In this document: in pieces, positions 57,936 through 64,000 of the stretch
Layout of the letters: the number at the start of each line of letters is the position of its first letter
Position numbering within the stretch: the first letter of the stretch is position 1
Assembly: GCF_024171645.1 (NCBI RefSeq)
Contig: NZ_JALKAC010000004.1
Coordinates: 331,395 to 395,394 of the forward strand
Length of the DNA stretch: 64,000 bases
Direction of reading: 5' to 3'
Source of the DNA: Flavobacterium sp. HSC-32F16
GTDB lineage: Bacteria > Bacteroidota > Bacteroidia > Flavobacteriales > Flavobacteriaceae
Notes under the pieces: model-generated
Databases searched by the model: none
What the model was told of the DNA's origin: nothing
Seen by the model: only the letters and a program-made list of their open reading frames with translations
Made by a program: the position numbers and the translations under genes

Positions 57936-59786
57936 TTATTTAATTACTATCTTTTTAATGACAGTTTTTGAATCGTTTGTTATTTTCAGCATATAAATAC
58001 CGCTTGAAAGATGGTTTACCGAAATAACAGCATCTGTTGTATTTCGCTTTTCGAAAACTTTTTGACCCGAAAAAGAAAGGATTTCTATTGAATACGCATC
58101 ATCTGAATTGTCTAAGACAACATTAAAAACTCCATTTGAAGGATTTGGAAAAACCACAATTTCATCAGAAAGTTCCACAACTTCTTCTTCGGTTGGTTTA
58201 GCCATTTTGCTTGCTAAATTGTTACAGGTATCTTGAGAGTACGAATCCCATTGTGCACTTAAGTTGAAAGTGGTGCTTGGAGAAGTTACGGTCGATTTTC
58301 TTCTTAAAGTAACATCAACAGCAAAGTTAGCAGTTCCGCCATTAAAAGTTCCGATGATGTCAATTAGAACTCCGTTTTTGAATAGACCTACGGCGTCATT
58401 TCCGTTAAAAGTCAATTCAGTAGCTGTTGTTGAAATATTGGCTGAACTTGGAGAAAAACAGCTTGAAGAAATAGAACTGTTTACAATTACAAATTTGCTT
58501 CCGGTTGATAATGTTCCCGTTAAAGTTAAACCGGTACTCCATGAACCTGCTCCATTAGTTTGTTTTTTAATGGTATAAGCTGATAAACTAATGGAACTTC
58601 CGGTATTGTTGGCAATTTCAAGTGCTTTGTTATTTCCTGAACCTTCAATGTATTCAGAGAAAAGTAAATCGGTTGCTGTTCCTGTTCCGCTGCTGTCAGT
58701 TGTTACTGAAATTGTATTACTTGAAGTGGAAGTATTTCCAGCTGCATCTTTTGCTTTTACATAAATGGAATAAGCAGTTGAAGCTGTTAGACCTGTAATT
58801 GCAGCCGAAACTCCCGAAACTGTTGTTTTGAAAACGTTGTTAGCATATATATCATAACCTGTAACGCCTACATTGTCTGTAGAGGCATTCCACGAAAGTG
58901 AAATTGAAGTCGAAGTTTTTGAAGTTGATGCTAAACTTGTTGGCGCAGTTGGAGCCTGTGTATCTGTAGAAGATGTTCCGCCCCAAATTTGATTTACATA
59001 TTCCGGATGATCGATAAACGGATTTCTATTGTTTTGACGAGCGTAGATTGCATTATTTCTTGCAATTTCCCTTGCACTTACAGGATCTTGGGTATGCCAC
59101 GCCAAAAGAAGGTTTAAGAAAGCAGTTGTAAAAACTTTATTGCTCGAACCGTCAAACATAGGGTAAGAATATCCGGAAACGGTATTTTCATATCGTGTTG
59201 CAAAATAAAAATACATTCTGGCAATATCGCCTTTAAAAGCATTGATAGGTTCAAAAACAGTTCCTGAATAGCCAGATACAGCGCTGGATCCTAGTTTACT
59301 GCCGTTTTGTGAAGTATAAGTTGCTGAATTTACAGTTCCGTGCGGATAATTAGAACGTATTCCATTTACTTTTCCATCTGTTGGTGTAATAAAATGGGCA
59401 TCGGCAACCATTGGCGACTGCTCATTAAAAACAGATTGTGGAATAATATGTTCCCGATTGTAGCAATCACCTTCAGCAGAATAATTCCCGCATCTTTGAG
59501 TCGTACCGGTTGTATAGGTGTATGGATCTGTTCCTGATGGGTTTTCAGAATACATATCCAGTATTGTTCCGTCATTTTCATAAAAATTATCAACGTCAGA
59601 AGTTAGATACGTAGTGTATAAACCCGCATAGCCATTATTAGTATGGCCTTTAATGATATTATACAATTGTGTTTTTAAGGTGTAACCCGTTCCGGCTGCA
59701 GTACTGTAATAACCAGAAGGGATTTGTGCAAAACCAATAGAAACAAAAAGTAATAACAGTAAAAAGTAGTTTTTTTTCATAGTCAA
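57936..59786 (-). CDS. T9SS-exported endonuclease I with FN3 and lamin-tail domains
   Basis: A 616-residue secreted multidomain protein. Signal about 1-22 (KKNYFLLLLLFVSIGFAQ). Endonuclease I domain about 25-270, with GDCYNREHIIPQSVF, DAHFITPTDGKVNG and RNNAIYARQNNRNPF. Fibronectin type III about 280-365 (PTAPTSLASTSKTSTSISLS). Lamin-tail domain about 375-520 (LLFSEYIEGSGNNKALEI). A type IX secretion type A tail about 545-616 (VFPNPSNGVFNVVL and SSGIYMLKI). It should be a surface or extracellular nuclease for DNA uptake as nutrient or biofilm turnover. Confidence 0.92.
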   Translation of the reverse strand: MTMKKNYFLLLLLFVSIGFAQIPSGYYSTAAGTGYTLKTQLYNIIKGHTNNGYAGLYTTYLTSDVDNFYENDGTILDMYSENPSGTDPYTYTTGTTQRCGNYSAEGDCYNREHIIPQSVFNEQSPMVADAHFITPTDGKVNGIRSNYPHGTVNSATYTSQNGSKLGSSAVSGYSGTVFEPINAFKGDIARMYFYFATRYENTVSGYSYPMFDGSSNKVFTTAFLNLLLAWHTQDPVSAREIARNNAIYARQNNRNPFIDHPEYVNQIWGGTSSTDTQAPTAPTSLASTSKTSTSISLSWNASTDNVGVTGYDIYANNVFKTTVSGVSAAITGLTASTAYSIYVKAKDAAGNTSTSSNTISVTTDSSGTGTATDLLFSEYIEGSGNNKALEIANNTGSSISLSAYTIKKQTNGAGSWSTGLTLTGTLSTGSKFVIVNSSISSSCFSPSSANISTTATELTFNGNDAVGLFKNGVLIDIIGTFNGGTANFAVDVTLRRKSTVTSPSTTFNLSAQWDSYSQDTCNNLASKMAKPTEEEVVELSDEIVVFPNPSNGVFNVVLDNSDDAYSIEILSFSGQKVFEKRNTTDAVISVNHLSSGIYMLKITNDSKTVIKKIVIK

Positions 59787-59962
59787 TAGTTGAAGATTTG
59801 GTTGTGATTGCTATTTTAAAAATCTGATTTGTAGAATTTTAAAAATGAATTGTAACAAATCTACTACTTTTATGAATACGCTGCGTTAAGCAATGTTTAA
59901 TTTTGGATATATTTTCTTACGAGCTGTTTTTATTGCCCAGAAAGTGCTAAAACGTGAAGTTT

Positions 59963-60538
59963 TTATCTTGTTTCAGAGATTTTTTTTATGGCTTTTTTAT
60001 ATTCTTTTTCATATTTGGCACTGCCGTCGTCAATTATTTCAATGTTAAAATCATGTACTTTATAGTTTTTAATTTTATAAAAGGCGGCCCAATTCGTGCC
60101 GGAAACTACATGACTTTCAATAATTTTATATTTTGAATTGTAAGTTGGATTTTTTATCTTTTCAAAGCCCTTCACTTTTGTGAAATTATTGGTTTTGGAA
60201 TTGTATAAGTACAAATTGTATGTCCAGTTACTTCTTACATCAGAAATATTCTGAATCAAAATATCTTTTATATTATCGTTGTTATAATCTTCGAATTCAA
60301 TTTTTTGAACTTTGCTAAAAATCGAATCTTTTACTAAAACTGAAATTTTATTTTTAAGTTTTTGAGTAATGATCAAAAGGCAGTTTTTTTCACTATCATA
60401 ACCCTCTCTATCATCGTCAAAATTTATAAGTTTCAAGGTAATTCCTTTGTTTTTATAAATAGAATCACACTTCACTAGAGTTATTTTTTGAGCAAATGTA
60501 TAAATACAGCTTAGGAGACAAATAATGGTTATTTTCAT
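59963..60538 (-). CDS. exported protein, XAC2610-like
   Basis: A 191-residue exported protein with short signal MKITIICLLSCIYTFAQ. A calcium-type loop, FEDYNNDNIKDILIQN (D-x-N-x-D pattern), sits mid-protein, and the end is a Lys-rich helix. The arrangement recalls XAC2610-type or FG-GAP-like small envelope proteins, from memory. It lies alone between the nuclease and lipoprotein genes. Function unknown. Confidence 0.6.
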   Translation of the reverse strand: MKITIICLLSCIYTFAQKITLVKCDSIYKNKGITLKLINFDDDREGYDSEKNCLLIITQKLKNKISVLVKDSIFSKVQKIEFEDYNNDNIKDILIQNISDVRSNWTYNLYLYNSKTNNFTKVKGFEKIKNPTYNSKYKIIESHVVSGTNWAAFYKIKNYKVHDFNIEIIDDGSAKYEKEYKKAIKKISETR

Positions 60539-60597
60539 TATATGAAGTATTACTTTTTTAAACTTTGCGTCTTAGCGCCTTCGTTACAAAAAAAAAA

Positions 60598-62106
60598 CTA
60601 CTTAGGAAAATCGTTACTCTGGTAAGCGCCCAAATCGGGTGGTGAAGTTCTTGTGATTCCTAAAATATCCAATGGAATTGTATAGACCTGATTCCCTTTC
60701 GCGAAAGCGGCAGAAGTTTTATCGATGTTCAATTGATTTTTAGAAGCATTATAATACTTTGGATTTTCATTTAAAATGATATTGTTATAATGTTCCGTAT
60801 CGGTTTTAAATTGATAATCAGGATTTGTTGTTGTACCGAATTTCAGCAGACAATTATTTAGCTGATACACAAATGGAGCATTCATGTTTTTTTCTAAATT
60901 GAATTCATTGGTGCTTGAACCGTATATGATACAATTGTTGAAAGTCGCATTTGTAAGTGGATTAGTTTCTGGAACTGCGCCGGATAAGCGATTACTTAAA
61001 TTAACAGCAAAATGAGAGCTGTTAGGCCAATTGTTATTAAAAGTACAATGTGTAAAATTATAATTTCCGCCATAAACACAGGATAGACTGGCTATTCCGG
61101 TATAATTTATTACAATGTTTTCGCCAATAATATGTGCATTTTGAGCTAAAATTCCGTATTCGACACAATTGTAAATCTGGGTGTTTTTGATTTCAACGGT
61201 ATTAAAAGGATTTTTAAAATCTAAACCAATAACGGCATTTTTTAATGTTAAATGATTTATAGAATGATTGCCGCTTCCGTTAGAAAAAATAACAGAGTTC
61301 CATTGTCCGGGAATATTAGAATACAGAGATTCTAAACGATCACCTTCAAAAATAACTTCGTTTTCGAGTTTTTCTGTTGCAGAGACTGTTCCGTTAATTT
61401 GAAGAGAAGCTTTGTTGCCGACATATAAACCAGAATTAGCATGAAAATGAACTCGCGCTCCTGCTTGAAATGTTACGGTTTTATTTTCAGGTACTCCGGC
61501 ATAACCGTAAATAACATATGGTTTTTGATTGGTAAAAATCAATTCATTTCCGTTTTCAGGATCATTTTCGTTAAGGTAAAATCCGTCAGTTTCTTTGCCT
61601 TCAATCTGGATTTTTTCCTTTGTTCCGTCAGCATTTTGTTTTGGAAATAAAAAAACGGCATCCTGAATTAAAGTTACCAAAGCCACTTGCTGAAGATTTG
61701 CACCGCTGTCGAACTGAATTTCATCGGTATATAAAAAATCGGTTGGGTCGGCATCAGTAATATCAGCAGTTGTTTCTATAAAAATATACAAACTGTCTTT
61801 TGCTAAAAGGGTAACATCTTTAAAAATTTTTCCATTGTTGCCGTTCATTCCGTCAACCGTCATTCGGTATTTAGAACTCAGACCTTTTTTAAGCTGTACA
61901 GTCGGAATTGAAATGTCGTTTTTACTTCGGTTATAAACTTTAAGCTGATATGTGCTTGAACCAATATTTTTAAAAATAGTATCTAAAAAAATGGTATCTC
62001 TCGAAAACTTTAAATCTCCGGAACTGGCAACAGTATCAAAATCAGTTCGGCAAGAACTAAAAGCTAGAAGTATTCCAAAAATGAAAAGTATAAAGTATTG
62101 ACGCAT
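60598..62106 (-). CDS. right-handed beta-helix lipoprotein
   Basis: A 502-residue lipoprotein (MRQYFILFIFGILLAFSSC, lipobox Cys 19). The N-terminal 170 residues form an immunoglobulin-like part (LKVYNRSKNDISIPTVQL). From about 200 it is a right-handed beta-helix with short repeated rungs (VTFQAGARVHFHANSGLYVG, LTLKNAVIGLDFKN, VEIKNTQIYNCVEYGILAQN). Such proteins are surface-exposed in Bacteroidota and often bind or cut polysaccharide, but no lyase motif is evident. Monocistronic. Confidence 0.75.
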   Translation of the reverse strand: MRQYFILFIFGILLAFSSCRTDFDTVASSGDLKFSRDTIFLDTIFKNIGSSTYQLKVYNRSKNDISIPTVQLKKGLSSKYRMTVDGMNGNNGKIFKDVTLLAKDSLYIFIETTADITDADPTDFLYTDEIQFDSGANLQQVALVTLIQDAVFLFPKQNADGTKEKIQIEGKETDGFYLNENDPENGNELIFTNQKPYVIYGYAGVPENKTVTFQAGARVHFHANSGLYVGNKASLQINGTVSATEKLENEVIFEGDRLESLYSNIPGQWNSVIFSNGSGNHSINHLTLKNAVIGLDFKNPFNTVEIKNTQIYNCVEYGILAQNAHIIGENIVINYTGIASLSCVYGGNYNFTHCTFNNNWPNSSHFAVNLSNRLSGAVPETNPLTNATFNNCIIYGSSTNEFNLEKNMNAPFVYQLNNCLLKFGTTTNPDYQFKTDTEHYNNIILNENPKYYNASKNQLNIDKTSAAFAKGNQVYTIPLDILGITRTSPPDLGAYQSNDFPK

Positions 62107-62122
62107 TTAAATGGTTTTTTTA

Positions 62123-62268
62123 GCCACAGATTAAAAGGATTAAAAAGATTTTTTTCGCCACGAGTTTCACAAATTTTCACCAATTAAATTGAATTAAAAC
62201 TCGCGTGAATTTTTGAAATTCGCAGCTTTATAATTTTTAAATCCTTTTAATCTGTGTAATCTGTGGCA
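62123..62268. repeat. long CCACAGATTA hairpin
   Basis: GCCACAGATTAAAAGGATT on the left and AATCCTTTTAATCTGTG...CTGTGGC on the right. An inner hairpin joins GCCACGAGTTTCACAAATT with AATT...CGTGAATTT. It fills most of the 301-base gap 62107-62407. Related to 11702-11760. Confidence 0.68.
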
Positions 62269-62407
62269 AAAAACTTTCCAGCCAAAGATTGTTTTTGTAA
62301 AAATAGCAAAAAACTGACAAGTTTATAAATGATTTTTAATTTTAGAATCCGAATTTTCGATTTGTGTCTTATCTTTCTTTAATTTTACGATTTTAAAGTT
62401 TATTTTA

Positions 62408-62839
62408 ATGAATTATACAAAAGAGCAGATTTTGGCGCATTGTAATGAGTTTTCTAAAAACACATTAATGGAAACGCTGAAAATTGAATATATCGACGCT
62501 GGAGAAGATTTTTTAACTGCAAAAATGCCTGTAAATCCAAGTGTTCATCAGCCAATGGGATTGTTACACGGAGGAGCTTCTGTAGCTTTGGCAGAAAGTG
62601 TAGGAAGTGCAGCTTCTTTCTTTTTTATCAATCCAAAAGAACAGGAAGTCAGAGGAATTGAAATCTCGGCAAATCATTTAAAAAGTATTCGTGAAGGTTA
62701 TGTTTTTGGTACAGCCAGAATTATTCACAAAGGCAGAAGTCTTCATCTTTGGGAAATCAAAATTACGGATGAAGCCGGAAATTTGATTTCTCTTTGTAAA
62801 CTGACGAATATGGTTTTAGAAAGAAAGAAAAGTGAATAA
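62408..62839 (+). CDS. hotdog-fold acyl-CoA thioesterase, probably DHNA-CoA hydrolase
   Basis: A 143-residue PaaI/EntH-type hotdog thioesterase. The catalytic loop HQPMGLLHGGASVALAESVGS and VRGIEISANHLKSIREG are typical. It lies three bases before an isochorismate synthase gene, so I infer hydrolysis of 1,4-dihydroxy-2-naphthoyl-CoA in menaquinone synthesis (MenI role) rather than phenylacetate metabolism. Confidence 0.87.
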   Translation: MNYTKEQILAHCNEFSKNTLMETLKIEYIDAGEDFLTAKMPVNPSVHQPMGLLHGGASVALAESVGSAASFFFINPKEQEVRGIEISANHLKSIREGYVFGTARIIHKGRSLHLWEIKITDEAGNLISLCKLTNMVLERKKSE

Positions 62840-62842
62840 ATT

Positions 62843-63913
62843 ATGAATCCATTTTTCTTAAAATTTAAAAATCATAAAGAACAAAATTTACCATTTGTAC
62901 TTTATTCCAAACCCAATTCAGAAAATCTTATTGGCTTTTTACAGCAAAATGATACCTTACACGAAGTTTCAGATTATACGGAAAGAGGATTTGTTTTTGC
63001 TTCTTTTGATGAAAAACAGCTGATTTTAATTCCAGAAAATGAATCGGAAATTGTGAGTGCTGTTAAAGAAACTACAACATTTCAATCTGTCGAAATTGAC
63101 GATTTAAATTTAGATCCTGATGCTAAAAAGCAATATGAAAACTTAGTTGAAAAAGGGGTTGAGGCTATTAAAAAGGAAGAATTTAAAAAAGTAGTTTTAT
63201 CAAGAAGCGAAAAAGTTGATTTAGCTGAATTTGATTTTGTTGAGATCTTTCAGCATTTGGTTCAAATCTATCCAGCCACTTTTTGCTATTGTTTTTTTCA
63301 TCCTAAAGTTGGACTTTGGATGGGAGCAACACCGGAAAAACTGCTGAAAGCTAATGGAAATGTTTTTGAAACCATGGCTTTAGCGGGAACGCAAAAAGAT
63401 AATTCGGAAATTGTATGGCAGCAAAAAGAAAAAGACGAACAGCAGTTCGTAACCGACTTTATTGTAAAAAGACTCAGAGAGTTTACGGCTTCGGTAGTAG
63501 TTTCTGAACCTTATAGTTTAAAAGCCGGGTCTATCTGGCATATTAAAACTGATATTTCGGGAGTTTTAAAGGACAATTCGACTTTAGAAGAAGTTATCGA
63601 TACGCTTCATCCAACGCCCGCTGTATGTGGTCTTCCTAAGAAAAAAGCAAAAGCATTTATTATTGAAAATGAAAACTACGACAGGACTTTTTACACCGGA
63701 TTTCTGGGTGAATTAAACAGCAGTTTTGCAGGAAATACGGTAAGTTCTGATTTATTCGTAAATTTACGAAGCATGCAGATTCAGAATAAAACGGCAATTT
63801 TATACATGGGATGCGGGATAACTAAAGAAAGTATTCCTGAAAAGGAGTGGGAGGAAAGCGTAAATAAATCAATGACGATGAAAAGGGTTTTGAAGATAGA
63901 GGAAAGAAGATAG
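62843..63913 (+). CDS. menF: isochorismate synthase
   Basis: A 356-residue chorismate-utilising enzyme that makes isochorismate for menaquinone. The C-terminal catalytic domain has KVVLSRSEKVDL, LWMGATPEKLL, METMALAGT-type residues in FETMALAGTQK, HPTPAVCGLPK, FYTGFLGELN, LFVNLRSMQI and YMGCGITKES (magnesium-binding Glu). A shortened N-terminal domain is normal for Bacteroidota. The last codons (EERR and stop) are made by the first unit of a 14-base tandem repeat that continues beyond the window. A siderophore EntC role is less likely given the thioesterase neighbour. Confidence 0.88.
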   Translation: MNPFFLKFKNHKEQNLPFVLYSKPNSENLIGFLQQNDTLHEVSDYTERGFVFASFDEKQLILIPENESEIVSAVKETTTFQSVEIDDLNLDPDAKKQYENLVEKGVEAIKKEEFKKVVLSRSEKVDLAEFDFVEIFQHLVQIYPATFCYCFFHPKVGLWMGATPEKLLKANGNVFETMALAGTQKDNSEIVWQQKEKDEQQFVTDFIVKRLREFTASVVVSEPYSLKAGSIWHIKTDISGVLKDNSTLEEVIDTLHPTPAVCGLPKKKAKAFIIENENYDRTFYTGFLGELNSSFAGNTVSSDLFVNLRSMQIQNKTAILYMGCGITKESIPEKEWEESVNKSMTMKRVLKIEERR

Positions 63914-64000
63914 AGGAAAGAAGATAGAGGAAAGAAGATAGAGGAAAGAAGATAGAGGAAAGAAGATAGAGGAAAGAAGATAGAGGAAAGAAGATAGAGG
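63892..64000. repeat. 14-base tandem repeat overlapping the menF stop
   Basis: Unit GAAGATAGAGGAAA repeats without visible change about 7.8 times from 63892 to the window end. The first two units encode the last residues and stop codon of menF. Confidence 0.92.

Overview
The window looks like chromosomal DNA of a Flavobacterium or a close relative in the Bacteroidota. The DNA is AT-rich. Many genes are preceded by the -7 box TAnnTTTG typical of this phylum, sometimes with a -33 TTG 20 to 22 bases upstream. One protein carries a type IX secretion tail. Families seen mostly in flavobacteria are present, such as the LETM1-related protein and DUF4251. Most genes look like ordinary chromosome, but several accessory blocks and many dispersed intergenic repeats are mixed in.

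Layout. 0-8.6 kb: end of a tRNA-modification methyltransferase, divergent oxyR/dps, a SulP transporter with a beta-carbonic anhydrase, a small inserted island (5.0-6.7 kb) bounded by a duplicated terminator, a LETM1-like protein and Cu/Zn SOD. 8.7-11.5 kb: small exported proteins and a GH18 chitinase. 11.9-18.4 kb: a MarR-headed fatty acid beta-oxidation operon, invaded by a four-helix-bundle (23S IVP type) gene inside an inverted repeat. 18.7-26.7 kb: an RNA-repair block with a WYL regulator, an HD protein, a tRNA-like RNA array, a RING/TerD protein, RtcB and TatD. 27-30.2 kb: a very AT-rich Hachiman-like nuclease/helicase pair. 30.3-35.2 kb: a structured RNA candidate, small genes, a NarL-type two-component operon and an exported target. 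35.4-38.3 kb: a tyrosinase locus. 38.7-43.1 kb: a WGR/SWIM pair. 43.1-49.3 kb: a second RNA-repair block with small transcription units, tRNA-Asn and tRNA-Asp, an RLIG1-like RNA ligase, an ATP-grasp protein, an array of tRNA pieces, a slipin, a decayed metallophosphoesterase and a DEDD exonuclease. 49.5-64 kb: a cysteine-repeat exported protein, acyl-CoA ligase, purL, a T9SS-exported nuclease, surface lipoproteins, and a menaquinone pair ending in a 14-base tandem repeat.

The most interesting signal is one RNA-repair regulon spread over 18-49 kb. A 25-base inverted repeat (arms close to TACTGCGCAA and TTGCGCAGTA around AATAA) occurs four times, each 6 or 7 bases before an AAnnTTTG or similar box. 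Two copies precede the tRNA-like array and the RING/TerD gene, one precedes rtcB, and one precedes the tRNA-piece array and the slipin gene. The first array also holds five copies of a 20-base module GGTCAA-N7-TTACTTC, one of which splits a tRNA-like sequence in two. I infer a stress-induced system that senses or repairs broken tRNA, with the WYL protein as likely regulator.

A second regulon is visible for the NarL-type two-component system. The same CCCAAAAGGGTAATTG site, at identical spacing to a -7 box, precedes two exported-protein genes 15 kb apart, and a mirrored site precedes the response-regulator gene itself. Everything here comes from reading the sequence; no database search was run.
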